Notes under the pieces: model-generated | Databases searched by the model: none | Seen by the model: only the letters and a program-made list of their open reading frames with translations | What the model was told of the DNA's origin: nothing | Translations under genes and position numbers: made by a program | Source: Streptococcus suis | Lineage (GTDB): Bacteria; Bacillota; Bacilli; Lactobacillales; Streptococcaceae | DNA length: 64,000 nucleotides | Direction of reading: 5' to 3' | Assembly: GCF_002960625.1 (NCBI RefSeq) | Contig: NZ_POJH01000021.1 | Location: forward strand, 1-64,000 | In this document: one piece after another, positions 35,392 through 43,950 of the stretch | How the letters are laid out: every line of letters begins with the position of its first letter | Position numbering within the stretch: position 1 is the stretch's first letter

Positions 35392-36091
35392 TTATTCTAA
35401 AACAAGCTTAGTTCTGATGCCGTCTATATCGACAAAGGCTGCAGAACTATTCGTTCTTTCTACCTTTAAGTTTGCAGCTGTGGCGCGTTCCAAGGTTGCT
35501 TCAAAAGCTTCTTGATTGGAATAGATGACCGTATAGTAGGAAAGTCCTGGCATGCCTTCTGTTCGTGTTTGGAGATGTTTTCCACCCCATTCATTGACAG
35601 CCAGCTGGCATCTGATAGGCTGCGTCAGCTTTTTTTCCTAAAGCATAGATCGCTTCTGCATCCATAGGCTCAGTGATGCCAACAATTCGTCCATCTGGGC
35701 GGACATCCCAAGTGTCTTGAGGTAGGTCGCGGTAAATCTCGATTCCGTTGCCTTCGGTGTCGGCTAGGTAAATGGCTTCGCTGTAACCGTGGTCGCTGGC
35801 GCCTTGGAGGGGAATCTTATTGTCGATAAAGTGGCGGAAAATGGTCCCCAGGTCCTCACGGCTAGGTAGGACAATGGCCAAGTGGTAGAGTCCGTAGCTG
35901 CTGTGGACTTCGTCTTTCTGCTCTGTTTGAATCAGGCGGACAAGGGTGGTCTGTCCGACACCAAGGTCAATCTGTTTAGAGTTTTCAGTCAGAACTTGGA
36001 GCCCCAATACCTGCTGGTAAAATAGGCTTTGTAGTTCTAAATTGCGGACATTGAGGGCAACATGACCCAGCTCAAATTTGGAATTGTACAT
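35392..36091 (-). pseudogene. VOC/glyoxalase-family dioxygenase gene with internal deletion
   Basis: The first VOC domain is intact (166 codons from 36091: FELGHVALNVRNLELQSLFYQQVLG, here in two parts, with the metal-site GIEIY). The frame then stops at 35591, but another frame continues at once with VNEWGGKHLQTRTEGMPG and ends at 35392 with KLVLE. The start of the second VOC domain is missing. The join carries CTGGCT, which would end the first part (PAG) and begin the second (LAV), so a deletion of roughly 130 bp between short repeats is likely. Intact relatives have ~280 residues and two VOC domains. Confidence 0.82.
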
Positions 36092-36192
36092 GGGAATACC
36101 TAGCTTTCTGATACAATTTATAGGAATTTTCGAGTTACTTAGTATCTTTTGGTGAACTAATATGTAACGAATAGACTTTTGAAAATTGATTT

Positions 36193-36594
36193 TTATCTCA
36201 TAGCTTTCTCAACAAGTGCGCTGTCTACGATTTGGATAAAGTGTGTAATTCTATTTTCAGCATTAAAATCGTAAATATGGACAAAGTCTGCTTGAAAGGA
36301 TTTCTGAGTAAGGTTGTAGGTTCCCTTGTAGTAGCCATAAACCATGACACGGTTTCCTGAAAAGGCGTAATCAACAGGTGTGGCACTATAATTGGTCCAT
36401 TCAGAACCTAGTCTTGCATGGACGTTTTCAATCACTGCATCTGGACCGATATAGGTACCAGCATAGGGAAAGCCTGCAGCTTCTGTCCAAGAGACATCAG
36501 CAGCCAAATGGCTCTTGAAATCTTCTATTCGACCTTGAGCAGTAGCTAGATAAGTTTCTTCTAAAATATTTTTATATAATTGATTTTTTGACAT
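36193..36594 (-). CDS. SnoaL/NTF2-like family protein
   Basis: A 133-residue alpha+beta barrel protein (NLTQKSFQADFVHIYDF, ENRITHFIQIVDSALVEKAM). The family holds small isomerases, hydrolases and binding proteins; no catalytic residue can be assigned. It is the last of an apparent co-directional cluster behind an HxlR regulator, 3 bp after the MBL gene. Confidence 0.75.
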   Translation of the reverse strand: MSKNQLYKNILEETYLATAQGRIEDFKSHLAADVSWTEAAGFPYAGTYIGPDAVIENVHARLGSEWTNYSATPVDYAFSGNRVMVYGYYKGTYNLTQKSFQADFVHIYDFNAENRITHFIQIVDSALVEKAMR

Positions 36595-36597
36595 ACA

Positions 36598-37416
36598 TTA
36601 CCCCCATGGTATTTCACCTGTTAAGACTTTAGCACTTAATTCCAAGACTGCCTCGTTACGAAGATTAGGGAATTTTTCTTTCATTTTAGCGACAAAAGTA
36701 GCTGAGTCTTTGACTTCTTTTTTTAATTTGATTGCTACTTCAATATAGGCAATTGAAAAATCAAGTGCTTGAGAATCAAATGAACCTTCACTATCTGCAT
36801 GACCTGGAATAATGAGAGAGGCATCCAGTGCCTTCATATCTTTTAATCGATCTTGCCAGGCTTTCAATTTCTCGGTAGTTTGTGAATCTGCTAAGAAGAG
36901 GTGAATTTGATTAAAGGTATTGATACCGCCAATAATGGTTTTGGTTTCTGCATTCCAAAGATTGATTTGACTTGGTTCACTACCGAAAAACTCCCATTTA
37001 TCACCTTCAAATTCTAATGTAGATTCTTGAATGAGCGCTGGTAAAATAATATTTTTAGGAGCTTGGTCACCTAAAGAGCCTCCCCATACCTGTAATTTTT
37101 TCGATACTGTTTTTAAAATATGGTCGATAACATAAGACGTTGCATAGACAATGACTTCTGGGAATGATTTTTTGATAGGCTCAAGAGCAAAATAATAGTC
37201 TGGATCCCCTTGAATGATAAAGATTTTTTCTAATGTCAGTTGCGCGTCTTGTAGATAGCGAACAATTCGCTCTCCTTCTGATTGTTTAAACCCTGAACCT
37301 ACAAGGAGAGCCTTGCCATTTTTAATGATTAAGGTCGCCGTAACCATAAAACTTGATTCGTCATTTGTAAAGATGTGTAATTCTGTTCCATTTTGTAGCT
37401 TATAATGTTTTTCCAT
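36598..37416 (-). CDS. Metallo-beta-lactamase-fold protein without the first metal motif
   Basis: A 272-residue MBL-fold protein. Where active members have THxHxDH, this one reads IIQGDPDYYFAL (about residues 67-78), which removes most metal ligands. The later IIPGHADSEG is kept. It may be a non-hydrolytic binding protein or a decayed enzyme. Close linkage: 3 bp before the NTF2-like gene and 15 bp after the DsbA-like gene. Confidence 0.75.
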   Translation of the reverse strand: MEKHYKLQNGTELHIFTNDESSFMVTATLIIKNGKALLVGSGFKQSEGERIVRYLQDAQLTLEKIFIIQGDPDYYFALEPIKKSFPEVIVYATSYVIDHILKTVSKKLQVWGGSLGDQAPKNIILPALIQESTLEFEGDKWEFFGSEPSQINLWNAETKTIIGGINTFNQIHLFLADSQTTEKLKAWQDRLKDMKALDASLIIPGHADSEGSFDSQALDFSIAYIEVAIKLKKEVKDSATFVAKMKEKFPNLRNEAVLELSAKVLTGEIPWG

Positions 37417-37431
37417 AAATAGTTGCCCTTT

Positions 37432-38052
37432 CTATTGCGTAATAGCTGTTTGGAAATTTTTTTCCAAATCGTCTACTGTGCGAACTTTATTGATAAGATT
37501 AAAGAAGTTTCCGTCTTTTTCAAGTAACAAGGTTGGGAAAGAGGTTACCCCCATTTCATAAGCCTTGATAAAGTCTGGGTGTAGATTTTCTGGTTGATTC
37601 AAGATGCTTGATAGTTCTTCCATAGCCTTTGTAGGTAGCTGATAGGTACCGATTAGGCTGGTGTAACTGTCTGCTTGACTGAGGTCTAACCCATCTTCAA
37701 AAAATAAGGCTTGAATGTCTAATGTTAGCTGAGCATGGTTAGGTGTCTCAACATAGTTTTTCAAGACTGAGTAGGCTCTAGCAGGACCAAGGGAGTCCAT
37801 GGTAAAGTCCTTATCCTTAAACAATTGATTGTAGTTATCGCCAAAAGACATTTGGTAATAGCTTTCGATTTGTTTGTTGATGGTCTGTGCCTGCTGGAAA
37901 TCAACCATTTTCTTTTTGTTATCTCCGACAAACAAGCCTCCGTTAATGACCTCTATTTCTATGTCAGGATGGTCTTGCATGAATTTTGTGAAAATGTGGT
38001 TAAAGCCGTAGGTCCAACCACAATAAGCATCGATGATGTAATATAGTTTCAT
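37432..38052 (-). CDS. DsbA/FrnE-family thioredoxin-fold protein with a single active-site cysteine
   Basis: A 206-residue protein of the DsbA-like FrnE group. The N-terminal site reads AYCGWTYG: C11 is present but the second cysteine of CxxC is replaced by threonine. A cis-proline segment, GVTSFPTLLLEKDG, is intact. There is no signal peptide, so it is cytoplasmic. Such proteins may act as isomerases or glutathione-type transferases; the substrate is unknown. Confidence 0.8.
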   Translation of the reverse strand: MKLYYIIDAYCGWTYGFNHIFTKFMQDHPDIEIEVINGGLFVGDNKKKMVDFQQAQTINKQIESYYQMSFGDNYNQLFKDKDFTMDSLGPARAYSVLKNYVETPNHAQLTLDIQALFFEDGLDLSQADSYTSLIGTYQLPTKAMEELSSILNQPENLHPDFIKAYEMGVTSFPTLLLEKDGNFFNLINKVRTVDDLEKNFQTAITQ

Positions 38053-38087
38053 ATTAAATTTCTTTCTTTTCGATTTCTTGGTTTTGA

Positions 38088-38222
38088 TTAGAATTTACCA
38101 TTGCTATTGGCAGCTTTGGAATCTTCCTCGATTGGTACAACAACATCCCAGAGTTCTGCAATTTTATCATCTTCAACTCGATAAAGGTCATAGAAGGATG
38201 TATATTGACCTGTAGAATCTAA
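38088..38222 (-). pseudogene. C-terminal remnant of an NTF2/SnoaL-like gene
   Basis: About 43 codons (STGQYTSFYDLYRVEDDKI and AELWDVVVPIEED) match the end of an NTF2-like protein but have no N-terminal part and no start; the sequence runs directly into the stop of the FMN reductase gene. It appears to be what remains after a deletion that joined the two genes. Confidence 0.65.
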
Positions 38223-38758
38223 GCTTCTAACAAAGCTTGAGCTTGCGCTTGCAGACCAGCGATAGCTTCCTCTGACAATACCAACTGTCCATTTCCCCAT
38301 GCTTCTGGATTGACAGTTGTACCTGTAAATTCACCAACCACTTGCATACGAACAAACGGTAGGAGTGCATGGTAGCTAGCGAACATTGGCTCATGTCCAG
38401 CATTGGCAACAGATGATACAGTAACAATTTTATCTTGTAGTGCAGATGGGCCACGTGTTTCTGACAAGTCTAGGGCACGGCTGAGCCAGTTAATCAAGTT
38501 TTTCACTGTGCTTGGAATAGCAAAGTTGTAAACTGGTGAGAAAATCCAGATAGCATCTGCAGCCATAATCGCATCGCGTGCAGCTTGGACAGCTGGCAAG
38601 ACTGGTGTTTCAAGATCTTGGTTCATAAGCGGAATATCCTTATAATCAAGGTAAGTTACAGTTGCTTGTCCTGATAAGATGCTTTCAGCCTGTTTAGCCA
38701 TTTGGTGGTTGAATGAACCTTCACGTAGTGAACCAACGATAAATAGAATGTTTTTCAT
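38219..38758 (-). CDS. NADPH-dependent FMN reductase family protein
   Basis: A 179-residue flavodoxin-fold oxidoreductase: FMN-binding [13 protein letters not shown] near the N-terminus and [21 protein letters not shown]. Members reduce flavins, azo compounds, chromate or quinones. The start at 38758 follows a GGAAGAAAA site; 18 further codons are open upstream. It is the first gene of the cluster that is divergent from the HxlR regulator and is the likely target. Confidence 0.85.
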   Translation of the reverse strand: MKNILFIVGSLREGSFNHQMAKQAESILSGQATVTYLDYKDIPLMNQDLETPVLPAVQAARDAIMAADAIWIFSPVYNFAIPSTVKNLINWLSRALDLSETRGPSALQDKIVTVSSVANAGHEPMFASYHALLPFVRMQVVGEFTGTTVNPEAWGNGQLVLSEEAIAGLQAQAQALLEA

Positions 38759-38913
38759 GTTATTTTCTTCCTTTTTTGTAAATATATTTTTGAAAACTGA
38801 GATTAGTGACATAGGTACTCCTTTATATTATATAGTGCAATTGATGTTCATTGTATCGCTCCTTTTGAGAAAATACTTTCCTGCTTTCGCAGTTTATGGT
38901 ATTATTGTAACAG

Positions 38914-38935
38914 GTACTAAAAATAAAACAAGTAC
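38914..38935. promoter_or_regulatory. Inverted repeat between the FMN reductase and HxlR genes
   Basis: GTACT (38914-38918) and AGTAC (38931-38935), 12 bp apart, in the divergent control region. It is a plausible HxlR operator; not proven. Confidence 0.45.
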
Positions 38936-39005
38936 GATTTTTTTGAATAGTCGCTATCTTTTTGTGAAGTAATGTGTAATATCAAGGAAAAATAAAGGAG
39001 AAATT

Positions 39006-39353
39006 ATGGCAACTTTCACACACCATACAGTTCCGGAGTGTCCTTACGTGACCACTCAGAGTGTTTTATCTGGGAAATGGAGTATCTTATTACTACATCA
39101 TATCGAAGAAGGTCCCATTCGGTTTAATGAAATGCACCGTCGATTGACAGGGATTTCCCAAGCAACCTTGACCAAGCAGTTGCGTCAGCTAGAAGATGAT
39201 GGTTTAATCACTCGGAAGGTTTATGCACAGGTTCCGCCAAAAGTGGAGTATGAACTGAGTGAGATTGGTCAGGAATTTAAGTTGGTTTTGGAGCAAATTG
39301 AAGTTTTCGGCGATAAATACATCAACTTCGTCAAATCAAAAAAATCTGAATGA
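39006..39353 (+). CDS. HxlR-family winged-helix regulator
   Basis: A 115-residue regulator with the HxlR pattern: cysteine C12 near the N-terminus (VPECPY), LSGKWSILLL, FNEMHRRLTGISQATLTKQL and YELSEIGQEF. In redox-sensing members (HypR, QorR, YodB) the conserved N-terminal cysteine responds to quinones or hypochlorite. The neighbouring flavin reductase and thioredoxin-fold genes fit this. AAAGGAG precedes the ATG; a convergent terminator overlaps its end. Confidence 0.9.
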   Translation: MATFTHHTVPECPYVTTQSVLSGKWSILLLHHIEEGPIRFNEMHRRLTGISQATLTKQLRQLEDDGLITRKVYAQVPPKVEYELSEIGQEFKLVLEQIEVFGDKYINFVKSKKSE

Positions 39354-39377
39354 GTTTGAATCTCATTCAGATTTTTG
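39341..39377. terminator. Bidirectional terminator between HxlR and PepF-like genes
   Basis: Perfect 15-bp stem AAAAATCTGAATGAG/CTCATTCAGATTTTT (39341-39355, 39363-39377), loop of 7. It overlaps the last codons of the HxlR gene. Confidence 0.93.
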
Positions 39378-39381
39378 TCTT

Positions 39382-41079
39382 TTATAGTTCGTCATCCTTA
39401 ACTGCATTTAACCAATCGGCAGCAGCCTTGGCTGTGCTTTCAAGGGCACCTTCCTTGAATGGTGATTGGAGGTTTGCGGCTTCAACCACTTGCAAGAAGG
39501 ACTTGGTGCCACCCAAATCACAGATGCGGATGTAGTCTGCCCAAGCTGTTTCATCGTGGTCCACCTGCGTGCGTTTCCAGAATTGGAGGGCACAGACTTG
39601 GGCCAAGGTATAGTCGATGTAGTAGAATGGGCTAGCAAAGATATGACCTTGACGGTACCAGAAGATACCACGGTTGAGGGCTTCTGACTCAGAATAATCA
39701 CGGTCTGGCAAGTAGAGGTCTTGGAGTTTCTTCCAAGTCGCCTTGCGTTCTGCTGGTGTCATCTCTGGGTGTTCATAGACTTCGTGCTGGAAATGGTCTA
39801 CCAAGACACCGTAAGGCAAGAAGAGTAGAGTGCCAGCCAAGTGGCTGAATTTATATTTATCAACTTGTTCCTTGAAGAAACGGTCCATCCAAGGCCAGGT
39901 CATAAATTCCATAGACATGGAATGGATTTCACAGGTTTCGTAGGTTGGCCAGACAACTTCTGGACTTTGAATCCAACGCGAACGATAGACTTGGAAGGCG
40001 TGACCTGCTTCGTGGGTCAAGACATCAATATCACCGCTAGTTCCGTTGAAGTTGGAGAAGATGAATGGGCTCTTGAAATCAGGGATGTAGGTGCAGTAGC
40101 CACCGCTATCCTTGCCAGTTTTGGCAACTAGATCAAGCAATTCGTGTTCCACCATGAAGTCGAAGAACTCGCCTGTTTCTGCGGACAATTCACGGTACAT
40201 GTCCTGGGCTTGGCTGACGATAAAGTCTGGATCGCCCTGAGGAACGGCATTTCCGTCCAAGAACTCGAGGTTGAGGTCGTAGTGTTTGAGGCTTGGCACC
40301 TGCAAACGGTTGGCTTGGCGTTCACGAAGATTTTGTACAATCGGTACGATATGCTTGAGGATTTCCTCACGGTAAACCTTGACCATATCGCGATTGTAAT
40401 CGAAACGGTTCATCTTAAGGTAGCCGTATTCTACATAGTCCTTGAAGCCAAGTTTGTGGGCGATTTCCGTGCGGACTTTGACCAATTCATCGTAAACGCG
40501 GTCGAAATCAGCTTCCTTGCTTTCAAAGAAGGCAGTTGTAGCAGCAGAAGCAGCCTTGCGGACTTCACGGTCAGTTGATTGACCGAATGGCCCCATTTGT
40601 GCCAAGTTGTAAGTCTGTCCTTGGAAATCAATCTCCGCACCTGCGATCAGTTTGCTGTACTCATCAGTCAATTCATTTTCTTTTTGCATCAATGGAATGA
40701 CATCAGATGAGAAGGTCTTGAGCTTGTTTTCTGCTAGCATGAAGAAGGTTTCAGGCAAGATGTCTGACAACTCTTCCTTGTAAGGCGTCTGCACAATGAC
40801 ACGGTAGTAGTTGGTGGTCAATTCTTCAAAAAGTGGAGAATGTTGGTTCCAAAACTTGGTTTCTTCATTGTAGAACTCATCGTTCATATCAATAGAATGG
40901 CGAATCATCCAGAGGTTGTACTGGGTGTCGACCAAACTGAGTAGTTTGGTGATGTCTGTCACAAGTGTGCGGGTTGTTTCCAAATCGCTAGCCGCAGCCA
41001 ACTGGTCTGTCAGGTCAGAAAATTGTGCTTTAATCGCTGCATAATCTGGACGAACGTAGGTATAGTCTGAAAATTTCAT
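39382..41079 (-). CDS. M3-family oligoendopeptidase (PepF-like)
   Basis: A 565-residue zinc peptidase of family M3B. The zinc motif is HEAGH (DVLTHEAGHAFQVY), with the third ligand in the following E-x-x-S segment (YETCEIHSMSMEF). It degrades oligopeptides in the cytoplasm. The start at 41079 (MKFSDYTY) follows AAAAGGAGAACC; the six codons upstream of it cover the ribosome site. It stands alone and is convergent with the HxlR gene. Confidence 0.92.
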   Translation of the reverse strand: MKFSDYTYVRPDYAAIKAQFSDLTDQLAAASDLETTRTLVTDITKLLSLVDTQYNLWMIRHSIDMNDEFYNEETKFWNQHSPLFEELTTNYYRVIVQTPYKEELSDILPETFFMLAENKLKTFSSDVIPLMQKENELTDEYSKLIAGAEIDFQGQTYNLAQMGPFGQSTDREVRKAASAATTAFFESKEADFDRVYDELVKVRTEIAHKLGFKDYVEYGYLKMNRFDYNRDMVKVYREEILKHIVPIVQNLRERQANRLQVPSLKHYDLNLEFLDGNAVPQGDPDFIVSQAQDMYRELSAETGEFFDFMVEHELLDLVAKTGKDSGGYCTYIPDFKSPFIFSNFNGTSGDIDVLTHEAGHAFQVYRSRWIQSPEVVWPTYETCEIHSMSMEFMTWPWMDRFFKEQVDKYKFSHLAGTLLFLPYGVLVDHFQHEVYEHPEMTPAERKATWKKLQDLYLPDRDYSESEALNRGIFWYRQGHIFASPFYYIDYTLAQVCALQFWKRTQVDHDETAWADYIRICDLGGTKSFLQVVEAANLQSPFKEGALESTAKAAADWLNAVKDDEL

Positions 41080-41154
41080 ATGGTTCTCCTTTTGCATTGT
41101 TATCTACTATCTTACTCTTTTTGAAAACGTTTGGCAAATCCTGACCTATCTATG

Positions 41155-41183
41155 TTCACAAGTCATCAGTTTTGTGGTAAAAT
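41155..41183 (+). promoter_or_regulatory. ppaC promoter
   Basis: TTCACA (41155-41160), 17-bp spacer, TAAAAT (41178-41183) with an upstream TG. Confidence 0.7.
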
Positions 41184-41216
41184 GTAGGAGATTATTAGAA
41201 AAATGAGGTTGTAGAC

Positions 41217-42152
41217 ATGTCTAAATTTTTAGTTTTTGGTCACCAAAATCCTGATACAGATGCCATTGCATCATCATACGGCTGGGCTCACTTGGAACGC
41301 GAAGTGTTTGGTCGTGATGCGGAAGCAGTTGCACTTGGAACGCCAAATGAAGAAACAGCTTTTGCACTTGACTATTTTGGTGTTACTGCACCGCGCGTGG
41401 TTGAGTCTGCTAAGGCAGAAGGCGTTAGCCAAGTCATCTTGACAGACCACAATGAATTCCAACAATCAATCGCAGACATCAAGGAAGTGGAAGTGGCAGC
41501 TGTTATTGACCACCACCGTGTTGCAAACTTTGAAACTGCAAACCCATTGTACATGCGTTTGGAGCCAGTTGGTTCAGCATCGTCTATCATTTATCGTGCC
41601 TTCAAAGAAAACGGAGTAACACCTCCAAAAGAAGTAGCTGGACTTCTCCTATCAGGTTTGATTTCAGACACCCTCTTGCTCAAATCACCAACCACTCACG
41701 CAACAGATCCACAAGTAGCAGCTGAATTGGCTGAAATTGCTGGTGTGAACTTGGAAGAATACGGCTTGGCTCTTTTGAAAGCAGGAACCAACCTTGCTAG
41801 CAAGTCAGCAGAAGAATTGATTGATATTGACGCAAAAACATTTGGCTTGAATGGCAATGACGTGCGTGTAGCCCAAGTCAACACAGTGGACATTGCAGAA
41901 GTCTTGGAACGTCAAGCAGAAATCGAAGCGGCTATGACAGCAGCATCCGCAGCCAATGGCTACTCTGACTTTGTCCTCATGATTACAGACATCGTTAACT
42001 CAAACTCTGAAATCCTTGCGCTCGGTAGCAACATGGACAAGGTGGAAGCGGCCTTCAATTTCAAGTTGGAAAACAACCATGCCTTCCTAGCAGGTGCTGT
42101 TTCACGTAAGAAACAGGTTGTACCACAATTGACAGAAGCATTTAACGCATAA
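41217..42152 (+). CDS. ppaC: Manganese-dependent inorganic pyrophosphatase
   Basis: A 311-residue family II pyrophosphatase (DHH superfamily) that pulls biosynthetic reactions by hydrolysing PPi. N-terminal metal motif [16 protein letters not shown] block [12 protein letters not shown], and a C-terminal DHHA2 domain ending in [10 protein letters not shown], where the SRKKQ substrate loop is conserved. Codon use suggests high expression. A strong terminator follows. Confidence 0.97.
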   Translation: MSKFLVFGHQNPDTDAIASSYGWAHLEREVFGRDAEAVALGTPNEETAFALDYFGVTAPRVVESAKAEGVSQVILTDHNEFQQSIADIKEVEVAAVIDHHRVANFETANPLYMRLEPVGSASSIIYRAFKENGVTPPKEVAGLLLSGLISDTLLLKSPTTHATDPQVAAELAEIAGVNLEEYGLALLKAGTNLASKSAEELIDIDAKTFGLNGNDVRVAQVNTVDIAEVLERQAEIEAAMTAASAANGYSDFVLMITDIVNSNSEILALGSNMDKVEAAFNFKLENNHAFLAGAVSRKKQVVPQLTEAFNA

Positions 42153-42202
42153 TGAATTTTTCTACCGACCTCGAACGTGACGTTGGTAGGGAAACCTAAC
42201 CT

Positions 42203-42225
42203 AGCACCTTCGGGTGCTTTTTTTA
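42203..42225 (+). terminator. Terminator after ppaC
   Basis: AGCACC-TTCG-GGTGCT hairpin with seven T. Confidence 0.93.
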
Positions 42226-42239
42226 AAAAAAGGATAAGA

Positions 42240-42383
42240 ATGCCTTATTCTGTTAATTTTAAAGAAGTTGAAAGGACAGGTGTGCCTACAAACGCTCCAA
42301 ACTGGCAGGCGAAATCCGTGGAACCTTCTTTGTGGTCAAGGGTAACTATCTATAAGGTGGTCATGGAAAGTTTAGGAAAATAA
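42240..42383 (+). pseudogene. Small reading frame, possibly a frameshifted gene remnant
   Basis: An ATG at 42240 with AAAGGA six bases before it opens a 47-codon frame (MPYSVNFKEVERTGVPTN...). From 42293 a different frame reads protein-like sequence, RSKLAGEIRGTFFVVKGNYL, before a stop. This suggests one small gene broken by a frameshift, but I recognise neither half. Confidence 0.3.
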
Positions 42384-42408
42384 AAAAGGCTGAGAATAAC
42401 TTCTCTGC

Positions 42409-42711
42409 CTATTTTTTTACTTTGTTCGATATTCTTTTTTTAAGTCCAACTTGAACCAAACGAAAACCGATGAGGCCTGTAGCACTTGCTAGTGCGAGGG
42501 CAGGAAAAACAGGGATATCTAAAGCTAGATAGATATAGCTAGCAATAACTGTAATTAGGCTAAATAGAACAATATTCACAAAGAACAAGAGTTCATTGAT
42601 GCGTTCTTTTTTTGCATTTTTTACCTGATAGGCTTGAACAGTTGTGTTTTTCTCTTTCGGGATAGACTCTTCGTACTGGTATTCTTGGGACTGATAGTGT
42701 CTTAATGCCAT
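42409..42711 (-). CDS. Small two-helix membrane protein (DUF3270-like)
   Basis: A 100-residue protein: a polar N-terminal half with ERINELLFFVNI, then two membrane helices (about residues 43-62 and 66-84) and a basic tail. The layout and the ELLFF-NI segment resemble streptococcal DUF3270 proteins, function unknown. The start at 42711 follows AAAAGGAGACGAT, which excludes the longer frame upstream. Confidence 0.65.
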   Translation of the reverse strand: MALRHYQSQEYQYEESIPKEKNTTVQAYQVKNAKKERINELLFFVNIVLFSLITVIASYIYLALDIPVFPALALASATGLIGFRLVQVGLKKRISNKVKK

Positions 42712-42853
42712 ATCGTCTCCTTTTCTGCTTCTTAAGCATATCATAACATTTATAAAATTTTATGTCAGCAATATTACAATATGGTTACAAGAAAAAATGA
42801 GAAAAGTCTGAACATTAAAATGCTGGTGGTGACTTACCAGACATATCTCTTTT

Positions 42854-42862
42854 TGATATAAT
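42854..42862 (+). promoter_or_regulatory. Promoter of the first U32 gene, probably giving a leaderless mRNA
   Basis: Extended -10 TGATATAAT ends at 42862 and the ATG begins at 42870; no ribosome site lies between. Confidence 0.6.
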
Positions 42863-42869
42863 TATCTTT

Positions 42870-43799
42870 ATGGGAAAAATTATCATTACAGCAACAGCTG
42901 AAAGTATTGAACAGGTCAAGGAACTGCTTGCGGCAGGGGTTGACCGCATTTATGTTGGTGAAGCTGACCATGCTCTTCGTATTCCGACAAACTTTACTTA
43001 TGATGAGTTACGGGAAATAGCAGAGCTGGTCCATGGTGCAGGCAAGGAACTGACTGTTGCCGCAAACGCCCTTATGCACCAAGACATGATGGACAACATC
43101 AAGCCATTTATGGACTTGATGAAGGAAATCAAGGTGGATTATCTGGTTGTAGGCGATACAGGTATTTTTTATGTCAACAAGCGAGATGGTTACAATTTTA
43201 AGCTGATTTACGATACCTCTGTCTTTGTGACTTCTAGTCGCCAGATTAACTTCTGGAAGGACCATGGGGCTGTTGAGGCCGTTTTAGCACGGGAAATTCC
43301 GTCGGAGGAACTCTTTGACATTGCTAAAAACTTGGAAATCCCTGCGGAAATCTTGGTTTATGGTGCTTCGGTTATTCACCATTCCAAGCGAACCCTGTTA
43401 CGGAATTACTATAATTTTACCAAGGCTGATGAAACTGACTTGTCACGTGGACGTGGTCTTTTCTTGGCTGAGCCGAGCGATCCAGATAGCCATTATTCAA
43501 TTTTTGAGGACAAGCATGGTACCCATATCTTTATTAACAATGACATTGATATGATGACCAAATTGGCAGAATTAGATGAGCATGGCTATCGTAACTGGAA
43601 GTTGGATGGTATCTATTGCCCAGGTCAAAACTTTGTTGAAATTGCTAAGCTTTTTGTTCAAGCAAGAGATTTGATTGAAAAAGGCGAATTTACTTATGAT
43701 CAGGCCTTCCTTTTGGATGAACAGGTACGCAAACTCCACCCAGCTGAACGTGGTTTGGATACAGGTTTCTATGAGTTTGACCGCAATAAGGTTAAATAG
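42870..43799 (+). CDS. U32-family protein, first of two (tRNA hydroxylation, TrhP/YrrN-like)
   Basis: A 309-residue U32 protein without the cysteine cluster of its larger partner. Motifs: ITATAESIEQVKELLAAGVDRIYVG and KDHGAVEAVLAREIPSEEL (both shown in part). In Bacillus the pair YrrN/YrrO (TrhP1/P2) is required for 5-hydroxyuridine at tRNA wobble position 34, using prephenate; U32 members were earlier called peptidases or collagenases. The paired order here supports the tRNA role. Confidence 0.85.
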   Translation: MGKIIITATAESIEQVKELLAAGVDRIYVGEADHALRIPTNFTYDELREIAELVHGAGKELTVAANALMHQDMMDNIKPFMDLMKEIKVDYLVVGDTGIFYVNKRDGYNFKLIYDTSVFVTSSRQINFWKDHGAVEAVLAREIPSEELFDIAKNLEIPAEILVYGASVIHHSKRTLLRNYYNFTKADETDLSRGRGLFLAEPSDPDSHYSIFEDKHGTHIFINNDIDMMTKLAELDEHGYRNWKLDGIYCPGQNFVEIAKLFVQARDLIEKGEFTYDQAFLLDEQVRKLHPAERGLDTGFYEFDRNKVK

Positions 43800-43950
43800 A
43801 GTTTACTGTACTTTATTGATTCGTGTCTTTTCACACTAAATTCCCCATCTGACTGGTGTGAGCGAATATGCTTGATTTTCAACTCACTTGGAAAATTTGC
43901 CTATCATTTTTATAAATCATCTATATTGCAAATAGAGGAGATTGTACATT

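Noticed and set aside
38679..38972. Plus-strand frame of 97 codons antisense to the FMN reductase
   Set aside because: It overlaps a well-supported gene and its promoter region and has no ribosome site or homology.
41116..41136. cre site upstream of the PepF-like gene
   Set aside because: A core AAACGTTT is present, but two fixed positions of the consensus do not match; too weak to list.
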